From Leptospira kobayashii (GTDB taxonomy: Bacteria > Spirochaetota > Leptospiria > Leptospirales > Leptospiraceae): a stretch of 64,000 nucleotides of DNA. The translations under genes were made by a program, and so were the position numbers. Shown in pieces: positions 54,902-63,480 of this stretch. Where the stretch lies: positions 3,872,001 to 3,936,000 of the forward strand of contig NZ_AP025028.1 in the NCBI RefSeq assembly GCF_003114835.2, in the 5' to 3' direction. Numbering within the stretch: the first letter of the stretch is position 1; each line of letters begins with the position of its first letter. Under the pieces are notes generated by a model, which searched no databases, was not told where the DNA came from, and was given only the letters and a program-made list of their open reading frames with translations.

Positions 54902-55915
54902 CTAAACGACGAGTTCGTCTTCTCCGGCACGTGCAACAACGATCTCGCCTGCTTCTTCGAGTTTACGGATGATGTTTACGATTTTTTGCTGTGCGTCTTC
55001 CACGTCTTTGAGTCGGACCGGGCCCATAAAATCCATATCTTCCCGAAGGAGGTTGGCGGCCCGTTTGGACATGTTTTTAAAGATTTTATCTTGTACTTCG
55101 GAGTCTACCGATTTGAGTGCTTTCGCCAAATCAGTGTTATCTACTTCACGCATTACTTTTTGGATCGCACGGTCGTCCAATAACACGATATCTTCGAATA
55201 CGAACATTCGTTTTTTGATTTCTTCCGCAAGTTCCGGGTCTTCTTCTTCCAGAGCTTCAATGATGGTTTTCTCCGTTCCCCTATCCACAAGGTTGAGGAT
55301 TTCAACCACGGAATCGATACCACCGGCAGAGGTATAATCTTCCGAAGCGAGAGTGGAAAGTTTTCTCTCTAACACTCGTTCTACCTCGCGGAGTACGTCC
55401 GGAGATACACGGTCCATCGTTGCGATCCTTTTTGCAACTTCCGCTTGGATTTGGTGCGGGAGGTTGGAAAGGATGTTCGATGCTTTTTGGGGATCGAGGT
55501 ATGATAAAATCAAAGCGATAGTTTGCGGGTGCTCCCCCTGAATAAAGTTGAGGAGGTGAGCGGGGTCGGTTCTTCGAATAAAGTCAAATGGTCTGACCTG
55601 GAGGGAAGAGGTAAGTCGATTGATGATATCGATCGCTTTTTGGTTACCGAGTGCTTTTTCTAAAAGTCCGCGGGCAAAGTCGATACCACCATTAGTGATA
55701 AACTCCTGAGCCATCATGAGTTCATTGAACTCGACTAAAACTTTTTCTTTGTCTTCCGGAGTGATTTTATCTAAACGAGCGATTTCGAAAGTGATTTGTT
55801 CGATCTCGTCTTCGCGAAGGTGTTTGAAAATCTCAGAAGCTACGTCGTTTCCTACAGCTACTAGGAAGATTGCGGCTTTTTGGCGACCTGTGAGTGATGG
55901 CTTCTTATTGAGCAT
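54902..55915 (-). CDS. fliG: Flagellar motor switch protein FliG
   Basis: The ATG at 55915 (MLNKKPSLTG) is taken, giving 337 residues; the frame runs to 55972. FliG forms the cytoplasmic switch ring that couples ion flow through the MotA stator to rotation. The N-terminal domain (KAAIFLVAVGNDVASEIFKHL), the middle domain with EHPQTIALILSYLDPQKA (~130-150) and the C-terminal motor domain with acidic LEEEDPELAEEIKKRMFVFEDIVLLDD and DLAKALKSVD are all present. No other flagellar gene is in the window, as flagellar loci are scattered in this group. Confidence 0.97.
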   Translation of the reverse strand: MLNKKPSLTGRQKAAIFLVAVGNDVASEIFKHLREDEIEQITFEIARLDKITPEDKEKVLVEFNELMMAQEFITNGGIDFARGLLEKALGNQKAIDIINRLTSSLQVRPFDFIRRTDPAHLLNFIQGEHPQTIALILSYLDPQKASNILSNLPHQIQAEVAKRIATMDRVSPDVLREVERVLERKLSTLASEDYTSAGGIDSVVEILNLVDRGTEKTIIEALEEEDPELAEEIKKRMFVFEDIVLLDDRAIQKVMREVDNTDLAKALKSVDSEVQDKIFKNMSKRAANLLREDMDFMGPVRLKDVEDAQQKIVNIIRKLEEAGEIVVARAGEDELVV

Positions 55916-55994
55916 AAACTTTGACTGAGAATCCCGATTACTAAATTTATCGGCGGGAGTTCCAAAAAACAATAAGATTTAGGAGCCAATCGGA

Positions 55995-56543
55995 TTGTTT
56001 TTGAGCCTTCTTTCGTTGATGAAGAACTTTATTAAGAATCCGATGTATTCCAGCCGATTCGTTTCGACTCGAGACCGAGCTAGGTTTCGTTCTCTTGAAA
56101 AAGTGGGGGTCATGTTTTTGGTTCCTTATGAGTTTATGCCCCATCTTTCTGTTTTGCGGCGGTTTGGTGGGATTGCCCGCGCCTTGAGTGTGCTTTTGAG
56201 CCGGTATTCTGAAATGGTTTCGAAAGGAATGGGACGGGGTGCCCAGGGTGGTCGATCGGCAATTCTTTACCAAGAGGAAGGTTTGGAATTGCGAAGATTG
56301 GGTGCTCGGGTGCGGGAAAGGGATTGGGTGGAATTGAGTCTTTTGGCGGAGTTTTTGGGGGTTTCGCGGTGTTGTCTTTTTGCGAAGTTATTGGAGTTGG
56401 ATTTGTTGGGGTGGGGGGCGAAGTTGGGTGAGGCGGGGTTTGTTAGACCTATTGCATCCTTCCCCTTCCTCTCTCTCAAGTCCCAACTCCTACCCTACCC
56501 AATCCAGCATAAGTACAAAACCAAAATGACCTATTTACTCTAA
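55995..56543 (+). CDS. DUF1564-like protein (Leptospira-specific type)
   Basis: A 182-codon frame starting at a TTG (55995) with AGGAG 9 bases upstream; ATGs at 56019 and 56043 are alternatives. The middle part (VPYEFMPHLSVLRRFGGIARALSVLLSRYSEMV, then LRRLGARVRERDWVELSLLAEFLGVSRCCLFAKLLELD) resembles the DUF1564 family, many copies of which occur in Leptospira genomes. The coding strand is unusually G-rich and GC-richer than its neighbours, suggesting transfer or a different mutational history. No function is known to me. Real status is likely but not sure. Confidence 0.6.
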   Translation: MFLSLLSLMKNFIKNPMYSSRFVSTRDRARFRSLEKVGVMFLVPYEFMPHLSVLRRFGGIARALSVLLSRYSEMVSKGMGRGAQGGRSAILYQEEGLELRRLGARVRERDWVELSLLAEFLGVSRCCLFAKLLELDLLGWGAKLGEAGFVRPIASFPFLSLKSQLLPYPIQHKYKTKMTYLL

Positions 56544-56617
56544 ATTTCTTCCACACACCCTACCGATTCCCATTTCCAATAAATTGATCCAAACTTTCCG
56601 GATCAGGCAATCTCAAG

Positions 56618-56636
56618 ATTATATTGACCGGTCTAC
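56618..56636. promoter_or_regulatory. LmrA/YxaF-type operator before the TetR gene
   Basis: On the minus strand this reads GTAGACCGGTCAATATAAT, matching 18 of 19 positions of the LmrA/YxaF box of Bacillus subtilis as I recall it (AWAGACCRKTCWMYATAWT). It contains a GACCGGTC palindrome and lies 21 bases before the TetR start codon, fitting autorepression. Confidence 0.7.
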
Positions 56637-56657
56637 TTATTAAAGTAAATTGATCCA

Positions 56658-57257
56658 ATGAGCACCAAAGGGGATCAAACCAAATTAAAAATGATCAAAG
56701 CGATGGCTGAATCCTTAGAAACTATTGGTTATTCCGGAACAGGGATGAACGAAATTGTAAAAGCTACAGATTCTCCCAAAGGATCTCTCTATTTCCATTT
56801 TCCGGGAGGAAAAGAAGATCTCGCCTCGCAGGCTTTGACACGCACAGGGGAAGATATGGGAGAAGAATTTGCGGAACTACTCAAATCTGCAAAATCACCT
56901 GCCCAAGGAATTTCTAAAATCTTTCAAGTTTTAGAAGAAAGAATTCTAAAAAGCAATTATGCCAAAGGATGTCCGATTGCAACGACCGCACTGGAAACCG
57001 CTTCAGAAAATAATTTGGTAAACAAGACTTGTTCTACGATTTTCACATCTTGGGCGGATAAACTTTCTCTATATTTACAACATAATAAAGTGCAGGCGAA
57101 GAAAGCAAAAGAGCTTTCTTATTCTATACTTTCGCTATGGGAAGGGGCCGTTTTGCTATCCAAAACAAACAAAACCACCGAACCTTTGAAGGCAGCAACC
57201 AAAACGGCTGAATTCTTAATCCAATCGGAATTAACTAAAATTACTAAGGAAGTCTAA
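56658..57257 (+). CDS. TetR-family regulator, LmrA/YxaF type
   Basis: A 199-residue repressor. The N-terminal helix-turn-helix is GYSGTGMNEIVKATDSPKGSLYFHFPGGKEDLA (~24-56), in the form typical of the LmrA/YxaF branch, followed by an all-helical ligand domain with GCPIATTALETA. The matching LmrA/YxaF-type site precedes the gene. It is followed 2 bases later by a metallo-beta-lactamase-fold gene, likely its main target. Relatives respond to flavonoid-like or lipophilic compounds; the ligand here is unknown. Confidence 0.9.
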   Translation: MSTKGDQTKLKMIKAMAESLETIGYSGTGMNEIVKATDSPKGSLYFHFPGGKEDLASQALTRTGEDMGEEFAELLKSAKSPAQGISKIFQVLEERILKSNYAKGCPIATTALETASENNLVNKTCSTIFTSWADKLSLYLQHNKVQAKKAKELSYSILSLWEGAVLLSKTNKTTEPLKAATKTAEFLIQSELTKITKEV

Positions 57258-57259
57258 TT

Positions 57260-58213
57260 ATGGGAAAAGCAAAAAAATATTTTTCTATTTCATTACTTGT
57301 TGTTACCAGCATTTTTCTACTCATCTTATGGAGATTAGGTTATCCTCCTCTTACTCCGGAAGAAAATACTACGACCATTTCCAAGAGCCGGTATAAAACC
57401 CCTTTTGAAAAATTAAGGTTTACGATCATCAAAACCGGAGAAGCGATTACTTCCGAAGCATTTGTCGTAGAAGGAGGAAATCCTTTTCAAAAAGGAAGGA
57501 TTTCCCATCCGGCCATCTTAGTAGAACATTCCAAAGACAGATTTTTATTTGATACGGGGCTGGGAACAAATGTAGAAGAAGAATTCGCAGAACACCCATT
57601 ATTTCTAAGAATTGTAATGAGATTCAAAAATCACAACCCAGCCGTACAACAACTCTCCAAACAAAATATTCCCCCAGAAACAATCAAAACCGCTTTCTTA
57701 TCTCACCTTCATTGGGACCATGCAAGTGGAATCAAAGACTTTCCCAATACAGAATTTATAACAACAAAAGAAGAGTATCAATCAGCATTCGAAAAATCCG
57801 GTTATATCAAAAGGCAATTTGACGGTGATTCCATACATTGGAAATTCTTGGAATTTGATCCCATTCCTTATGAAAATTTCACTACCAGCAAAGATTGGTT
57901 TGGTGATGGAAGTGTGGTATTTGTTCCTATGGCAGGCCATAGTGCGGGATCTTTAGGAATGTTCTTAAACTTTCCAGATGGAAGAAGATATTTTTTCACA
58001 GGAGATACAACCTGGTCGGAAAAAGGATTTCTATTTCCGGCCCATCGACCAAGAGGTTCGCGCTCGATCGTAGACAAAGACCCGAGCGACCTAGGAAAAG
58101 AGTTAACAAAAGTACATCAACTTTTAAAAGTCTATCCTGATTTAAAATTAATTCCAGCCCATGATTTAACGGTGCAAGAAAAACTCGGACTATTCCCAAA
58201 CTGGGTAGAATAA
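57260..58213 (+). CDS. Membrane-anchored metallo-beta-lactamase-fold hydrolase
   Basis: A 317-residue protein. One N-terminal hydrophobic segment (~8-24) probably anchors it outside the membrane. The zinc-binding HxHxDH motif is SHLHWDHASG (~150-159), with further ligands in AGHSAGS (~226), FTGDTTW (~249) and PAHD (~302). This arrangement is found in lactonases and related hydrolases, such as N-acyl homoserine lactonase relatives. The TetR gene directly upstream implies inducible expression. The substrate is not determinable. Confidence 0.88.
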   Translation: MGKAKKYFSISLLVVTSIFLLILWRLGYPPLTPEENTTTISKSRYKTPFEKLRFTIIKTGEAITSEAFVVEGGNPFQKGRISHPAILVEHSKDRFLFDTGLGTNVEEEFAEHPLFLRIVMRFKNHNPAVQQLSKQNIPPETIKTAFLSHLHWDHASGIKDFPNTEFITTKEEYQSAFEKSGYIKRQFDGDSIHWKFLEFDPIPYENFTTSKDWFGDGSVVFVPMAGHSAGSLGMFLNFPDGRRYFFTGDTTWSEKGFLFPAHRPRGSRSIVDKDPSDLGKELTKVHQLLKVYPDLKLIPAHDLTVQEKLGLFPNWVE

Positions 58214-58241
58214 CGGCTTCGCTTATATACCAATTCCCGAC

Positions 58242-58276
58242 GGGCGCCTTGGTGCCCTTCGGCGCCCCATTCCGAT
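58242..58276. repeat. GC-rich palindromic repeat, copy C
   Basis: GGGCGCC (58242-58248) pairs perfectly with GGCGCCC (58261-58267). The stretch 58256-58276 is the reverse complement of 54768-54788 in copy B at 19 of 21 positions. It sits between two convergent genes, where it may also stop transcription in both directions. Confidence 0.65.
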
Positions 58277-58283
58277 CTGCTGA

Positions 58284-58664
58284 TTATTCCAGACGACATT
58301 TATCCAATATTAATTCAAAATTTCCATAACTATCTTTCGAAGCTTTACCGTAAACTCCATATAACACCACTGTGGCGCCAAGATCCAACGCCATAGCTTT
58401 TTCATTTTGATTATAAGATAATTTGCATTCGGTAAATAATACGGGAGCTTTATGATCCGTTCCGCGATCCATCAATCCGAATAAAACATATTCTTCATTC
58501 ACTGCCATCGTTTCTCTTTGAGACCCAGTAATCTTTAAAGTTTTTCCTTTGTATTTATTATTTGCCTTATCCAAATCAGAAGTAATCTCTTCCCTTAATT
58601 CGGAAAGTAATAGCTCATAATCCGGCTTATAACCTAGTAATTTTAGTAAAGTCAGTATAATCAT
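58284..58664 (-). CDS. Small OB-fold protein (tRNA_anti-like family)
   Basis: A 126-residue protein with an N-terminal hydrophobic stretch (~1-12) that may be a short membrane anchor. The rest (KYKGKTLKITG, YVLFGLMDRG, VLFTECKL, GATVVLYGVYGK, DKCRLE) shows the pattern of tRNA_anti-like OB-fold proteins, which are small and of unknown role. It is convergent with the metallo-hydrolase gene, with repeat copy C between them. Confidence 0.72.
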   Translation of the reverse strand: MIILTLLKLLGYKPDYELLLSELREEITSDLDKANNKYKGKTLKITGSQRETMAVNEEYVLFGLMDRGTDHKAPVLFTECKLSYNQNEKAMALDLGATVVLYGVYGKASKDSYGNFELILDKCRLE

Positions 58665-58721
58665 AGAGAATAGTAAAAAAGATTTTTACTTTGCGCATCT
58701 AATACCTGTCCGACTACAATT

Positions 58722-59075
58722 TTAAAGATTAGTAGATAGCAATATAACGTCTTCTCCGTCAATAAAAGGCTCAAGCTCGCAGTTTTGATGAATATAATCG
58801 TTTAGGATTTTTTTTCCATATTCTTTATGTGCAATTCCGGTATCAATCGTGACCTGAAACTTCATTCTATTTTCTATCTTTTCACTCAAAGCGATAATCA
58901 TTTTATCACTATCCTGTTTGTAACCTGCCTTGTTCAAAGCAGTGACCTGACAAATACTTTCGCCATATCCTTTGGCAAAACGTTCTACCCAAGCTTTCTC
59001 TTTCTCACCGAAACACGAATTATAAAATAAAATGGCGGCAATAGCAAAAAGAAATACAGTTCTCTTCGAGTTCAT
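58722..59075 (-). CDS. Small hypothetical lipoprotein
   Basis: A 117-residue protein with a signal peptide and lipobox FYNSC (Cys21). The mature part is charged, with Cys at ~42 and ~98 that may pair. I recognise no family. It is 57 bases upstream of the OB-fold gene on the same strand and may be co-transcribed with it. Confidence 0.72.
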   Translation of the reverse strand: MNSKRTVFLFAIAAILFYNSCFGEKEKAWVERFAKGYGESICQVTALNKAGYKQDSDKMIIALSEKIENRMKFQVTIDTGIAHKEYGKKILNDYIHQNCELEPFIDGEDVILLSTNL

Positions 59076-59309
59076 TATTTATCCTCTAATGTAAATTATG
59101 CGATGGAAGAAAAAGGCGGGAGGAGTCCGAAATTTGAATTAACAAACAAGGTCTCTTTCCCGCAAAAAGCGTTGAAAGCTTAGATCTCCGCACCCGATTC
59201 CTAAAAACCGAATACGGACACTCATTCTAATATTCTTATAGTAAAAGGGAAACGTGCCGCATAGAAGATTAGAAGTGATTTGTATAGGATGTTTTACCCT
59301 ATAGGAAAC

Positions 59310-61151
59310 CTACCGGGGAATTCTAAGTTCAAAATGGGATTTGGATTTTTCGTAGTAAAATCGAACATTACTTCCCAGTTTCGAGGCTCTCATTTTGATA
59401 CTTTCCAGGCCGATACCTTTAGTTTCCAAATCGGGGTCCTCGAATTTTTTCCCGTCATTCGCAATCTTTAAAATTAACCCTTGGGATTCTTTATGCCAGA
59501 AAACATGAATTGATTCGGCTTCCCCATGGCGGAGAATGTTGGACATTACTTCCAAAAAGATTTTCTGAACATGAAGGCATTCATCAATTTTCAAAACTCC
59601 TGAAACGTCTCCTATTTTGGAATGAACTTGGATTCTGCCCGTTTCATGAATTCTTTTGCAATAACGGATGATTACCTCTTCCACCAATTCGTTTTTGCTT
59701 CCTTGATGATGCATTAAAAACACAATATCCCTTACATTCGAAATCAATTGACTCATCTCTTTCTTTAACTTCAAAAGAGTCTGATCCCTTTTTCCTTTCG
59801 CTTCCAGCTCAAACAAAATCGCAGTCAACTCGGAGCCGATCGAATCATGTATATCGGAAGCGATGCGACTTCTTTCTTCCGTTTGAAATTTAAGCTGTTC
59901 ATTATATCTCAACTGCAATTGAGCGAATTCTTTGGATTTCTCCAAATCATCCGTAAACCGATAAGAGATAATATAAGAATTCAAAGCAACAAATCCGACC
60001 AAGCCGACGGGAAAGCTGTAAGGAAACAAAATATATATTTCATACAATCCGTAAATTACATCGTTTAACATTGTAATGGCGAGAATCAATCCGGTCAGGA
60101 AAATGGTTATCGCCTTCGGTTCTTTGTCTTTAATTGCCAGTACAAGACCACCGAGGATAGGAACAGCATACAAAGGCGGAAAATACAGATAGTATTGATA
60201 AAGCTCAATGACACCCGACTCCGAAAAAAAGATAATACCTAAGAAAAATACAATCGTCGTCAGAATCGGATAGGAAATCCATTTTGACCGATACTGGTTG
60301 GGAAACATCTTACTAAAAAGCAAATATACAATCGGAACGAATGCTACTTCACAAAAAAACTCAGCTCTGATTCTCAAATCCAACGTCAGATCGGGAATCA
60401 TTCTATATTGAATCTCCGAAGTGATGAAACTGTAAGATGATACGATCACACAAAATAAAGAAAAATAAAAAGGAGCGAGATCCTTTCTATAGGAAAGATA
60501 AAATACAAAATGGTACAAACCGAACGAAAATATAACGGTAATTAAAAATATTTCCAGCCATTCCGTTTTCTTTTCTTCTTTCTCCAATAATTCTCCGCGG
60601 CTAAGTAAAAACGGTTCTCTAATCCCAGCCTTCAAAATATTTCCATGGAAATTGGAGACGGCTACTGTTAGAGAAAAATCCTTTTCTGGAACCGAAAGAA
60701 TCGTTTGGAAAGGATGCGCCGTAAGATAAGTATCCGAACTGCTTTTTCCCGGGTGGCCGTTGGAAAAAACTTTTGCATCATTCAGATAAACTTCATAGAT
60801 TCCTGGCAATCTAGGTATTTTTAATTTCAATCCGGAAATTTCATCCGGTATTTGAACTTTTAATTTATAAACACCAAACCCTTTTAATGTGTGTAAGCTG
60901 ACATCGTATTCCCTCCAGATCCCCGGAACCGGAACGTAGGATGGCTTCGGATTTTGTTTTTTCAAATCTTCCGGAGAATGATTCCAGTAAAACTCCCATT
61001 TTCCCGACAAAGGCAATACTCTATTCAAAAGATCTTCCCTTTGAATAGAAATTTTTCCAGACGAAGAAACAGGAAATGATTTTGGCTTAATCACATCGGA
61101 GCATTGAAACAGAGAGGAGAGAAAAAAGAAAACTAATGAAATTTTTTTCAT
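59310..61151 (-). CDS. 7TM sensor histidine kinase (NarX/DegS-type kinase core)
   Basis: A 613-residue protein. The N-terminal ~180 residues form an exported beta domain after a signal peptide (Cys17 may be lipid-attached); about seven membrane helices (~190-395) follow, the 7TMR-DISM layout common in Leptospira. A short coiled coil then leads to the HisKA_3 domain with [22 protein letters not shown] (His ~434) and an ATPase domain with [21 protein letters not shown] and [15 protein letters not shown]. Its start overlaps the regulator's stop (TAATG), so both form one two-component system. Confidence 0.9.
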   Translation of the reverse strand: MKKISLVFFFLSSLFQCSDVIKPKSFPVSSSGKISIQREDLLNRVLPLSGKWEFYWNHSPEDLKKQNPKPSYVPVPGIWREYDVSLHTLKGFGVYKLKVQIPDEISGLKLKIPRLPGIYEVYLNDAKVFSNGHPGKSSSDTYLTAHPFQTILSVPEKDFSLTVAVSNFHGNILKAGIREPFLLSRGELLEKEEKKTEWLEIFLITVIFSFGLYHFVFYLSYRKDLAPFYFSLFCVIVSSYSFITSEIQYRMIPDLTLDLRIRAEFFCEVAFVPIVYLLFSKMFPNQYRSKWISYPILTTIVFFLGIIFFSESGVIELYQYYLYFPPLYAVPILGGLVLAIKDKEPKAITIFLTGLILAITMLNDVIYGLYEIYILFPYSFPVGLVGFVALNSYIISYRFTDDLEKSKEFAQLQLRYNEQLKFQTEERSRIASDIHDSIGSELTAILFELEAKGKRDQTLLKLKKEMSQLISNVRDIVFLMHHQGSKNELVEEVIIRYCKRIHETGRIQVHSKIGDVSGVLKIDECLHVQKIFLEVMSNILRHGEAESIHVFWHKESQGLILKIANDGKKFEDPDLETKGIGLESIKMRASKLGSNVRFYYEKSKSHFELRIPR

Positions 61152-61831
61152 TAAGGGTAACCGGGAATATTTCGTATAATACCCATTCGTCGACCTCGAA
61201 TGATTGCCTCCGACTTAGAATGGACTTCCAACTTTTTATATATTTTTTCTATATGACGGCTTACCGTATGCGAGGAGATATCCAGCTCTTCTGCAATGTC
61301 AGGAAAAGTCATACCCAATGCCACAAAATTCAGAATTTGCAATTCTCGTGCAGTCAATCCCGAATCGTTAGGCTCCGGATTGGAATTCAATTCTCCCTGC
61401 TTTGCAAATTCAAGAATGATCTTGTCCGCAATTCTAGGAGTCAATGGAGCACCTCCCAAAACGATTACATTCAATTCCGCAAGCAAAAGATCCGGAGCAG
61501 TGTCCTTCAATAAATAACCCGATGCACCGTTCTGAATTGCGTTGATAATCTTCTCTTCATCCTCAAAAACAGTATATATCACATACTTTGTGTTATGTGT
61601 AATTGGTTTCAAAGCACGCAAACAGTCCAGTCCGCTTTTACCTGGCAAACCGATATCCAGAATAGTAATATCGGCCGGCTCTTTGGGAATTTCTTCGATC
61701 GCCTCGTCCGCACTAACATAATGTTTTAAAAATTTAAACTGTTTATCTTTTGCCAATAAACCTTTTAAATTTTTGGCAGTGTGAATATTATCTTCTACGA
61801 TCGACACTGTAAAAGTGGCTTTGGATTTCAT
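61151..61831 (-). CDS. NarL/FixJ-type response regulator
   Basis: A 226-residue DNA-binding regulator. The receiver (~1-125) has EDN (13-15), phospho-acceptor Asp59 (ILDIGLPG), the Thr/Lys of [10 protein letters not shown] and LLKDTAP. The C-terminal LuxR-type helix-turn-helix (~160-222) reads [43 protein letters not shown]. It is coupled to the kinase gene downstream (TAATG overlap) and overlaps the membrane protein gene upstream by 4 bases. It probably controls envelope genes, target unknown. Confidence 0.93.
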   Translation of the reverse strand: MKSKATFTVSIVEDNIHTAKNLKGLLAKDKQFKFLKHYVSADEAIEEIPKEPADITILDIGLPGKSGLDCLRALKPITHNTKYVIYTVFEDEEKIINAIQNGASGYLLKDTAPDLLLAELNVIVLGGAPLTPRIADKIILEFAKQGELNSNPEPNDSGLTARELQILNFVALGMTFPDIAEELDISSHTVSRHIEKIYKKLEVHSKSEAIIRGRRMGIIRNIPGYP

Positions 61832-62400
61832 TGAAGCAAACTTTTGATTCCGGAAATCGATTTTTCCAAATCAGAAATTTTGGATTGGATTTCCGATTTG
61901 TTTTCGTGAGCCGAATCGATTTTGGAATGAGCGAGCGCCATCAAACCGTTGTAATCTTTCGAAACCTGATTCAAACTCTCTTCCCAATCTCTCGGTTTGA
62001 TTCTTTTTTTCGCGAGAATTTTCTTTCGAATTTTTTCATACGCGAATTTGCCCAATCCGAACGCATGCAAAGGAAGCAGAATGTACAAACAAATCCAAAG
62101 AATCTTACCGTAATTCGGAGTTTCACTGAACAGACTCCACAAATAACCCCAAATCCCGCAAAGTAGCAAAATCGAAACTGTTAAATTTGTCTTAGGAGTT
62201 GTAGGAGAAATCGAATTAAATAAGGAAAGGAGAATGACAGAAAACACAAGTAAAAGGAGAACTTCCCAAGGAACTATTTGAAAAAACAGATCCCAAAACT
62301 TTTGGAAACGATCCCAACTTTCCTGAAATTCACGAATGGAATTTTGAAGGTCGAGGATTTGTTTTTGGATTTTTTGAAAGAAATCAAATACGGCAGACAT
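61828..62400 (-). CDS. Membrane protein with coiled coils, hypothetical
   Basis: A 190-residue protein with an N-terminal coiled coil (~5-35), three hydrophobic helices (~42-62, ~70-90, ~98-120) and a C-terminal coiled coil (~140-190). No known family is recognised. It overlaps the response-regulator gene by 4 bases (ATGA), so it belongs to the two-component operon, perhaps as an accessory sensor. Its ATG shares two bases with the divergent ATG at 62399, and no Shine-Dalgarno is seen. Confidence 0.75.
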   Translation of the reverse strand: MSAVFDFFQKIQKQILDLQNSIREFQESWDRFQKFWDLFFQIVPWEVLLLLVFSVILLSLFNSISPTTPKTNLTVSILLLCGIWGYLWSLFSETPNYGKILWICLYILLPLHAFGLGKFAYEKIRKKILAKKRIKPRDWEESLNQVSKDYNGLMALAHSKIDSAHENKSEIQSKISDLEKSISGIKSLLQ

Positions 62401-63478
62401 GAGCCAATTTACGAATAAATTATTGAATCAGGCAAGAGATTTCTTATATAAATTTACGAAGGGATCCACCCTTATAAATCTCTTAATCGCCTATACTCTG
62501 ATCGCACTTCCCTTCTTTGTATATCATGAGTGGCACCTGCCTTGGCATTACATCACACTGCTTAGTTTGGCCGCATTGATATGCGGATCTATTTTACTAT
62601 TCGGCACCTTATATGCGATCCGGGAATATTGGGCCAATCCTTACCATCCGTTGATCGAGATTGTTGCTGCTCTAACTTTTATCTTCGCACTTTGGCTTTC
62701 CGAAGTATTTTATTTCAGAGCAGGCAAGGTATTCTTTTTCATCCTATCATTCGTAATCATACTAATTCGTGTTTTGCGAATGGATTTTTATGTCAAGATT
62801 TCACTGGCAACGATACTTTTGGTCGGCAACGGATTGTTGTCTTTCCGCGCCTTGCAAACAGTGGAAATCTTATCTTCCTATGTTCTTTTTAAGAACAAAT
62901 TCAAATTTGAAGAAGTCAATCTGAACTCCTGGACGAAGTCCGAAACCGAAAACAGTTACTGGAATGAAGAATTGAAAATGGGATTCACAATTCCCGAAGA
63001 TTTTTATTTTTTCAAACCGGAAGATTTAAATCTGGAACAGAAAACCGGAGCCGGACAAATAGCAGGACTCATTGCTTCCAGTGATACCGACGCAAATCGT
63101 TATCCGTTTATCCGAATGTTTTATTTTCCTTCTTACGTCAGCTTTGAGATAAATCAAGCCGCATCGGAAGTATCTTCCTATTTGAACATGCAAATCAGTA
63201 AACAAGAGATAGAAGATTTGCAGGAAATTTCCTCCGCAGAAAATCTGCTTCCGAACTTAGGAAGCAAGTTCTGGACATTCTATGATTCGCTTAGACCCCG
63301 TTATGCGAAATCAGGATTTATACTTATAGAAAATGCAAATCACGACAAGATCCTGCTTCACATCACGGAAAATCTCGAAAAAGGCCAAGCCCATGAACCT
63401 GGCATCGAATCTATTCTAAAATCCGTACGTTTTAGTGAAAACGAAGCTCCGGAGCCGAACCCGGAAGACCCAAAATAG
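62399..63478 (+). CDS. Multi-pass membrane protein, hypothetical
   Basis: A 359-residue protein with about four to five hydrophobic helices in the first ~160 residues and a soluble C-terminal half (~165-359) beginning at the FKNKFKFEEVNLNSW region. The C-terminal part has GFTIPEDFYFF and GLIASSDTDANRYPFIRMFYFPSY but no motif I can name. Its start overlaps that of the divergent gene, with no clear Shine-Dalgarno. It ends 2 bases before the stop of the peptidase gene. Function unknown. Confidence 0.72.
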   Translation: MSQFTNKLLNQARDFLYKFTKGSTLINLLIAYTLIALPFFVYHEWHLPWHYITLLSLAALICGSILLFGTLYAIREYWANPYHPLIEIVAALTFIFALWLSEVFYFRAGKVFFFILSFVIILIRVLRMDFYVKISLATILLVGNGLLSFRALQTVEILSSYVLFKNKFKFEEVNLNSWTKSETENSYWNEELKMGFTIPEDFYFFKPEDLNLEQKTGAGQIAGLIASSDTDANRYPFIRMFYFPSYVSFEINQAASEVSSYLNMQISKQEIEDLQEISSAENLLPNLGSKFWTFYDSLRPRYAKSGFILIENANHDKILLHITENLEKGQAHEPGIESILKSVRFSENEAPEPNPEDPK

Positions 63479-63480
63479 AT

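Noticed and set aside
54655..54939. 94-codon minus-strand frame between fliG and the GDPD gene
   Set aside because: It spans the GC-rich repeat and overlaps the end of fliG in another frame, with no recognisable protein features.
56267..56479. 70-codon minus-strand frame rich in Asn, Pro and Ser
   Set aside because: It is antisense to the DUF1564-like gene, and its composition follows from that gene's G-rich strand.
57260..58213. Antibiotic-resistance beta-lactamase
   Set aside because: The fold is shared by many hydrolases. The motif order and anchor resemble lactonase-type proteins, and nothing points to beta-lactam hydrolysis.
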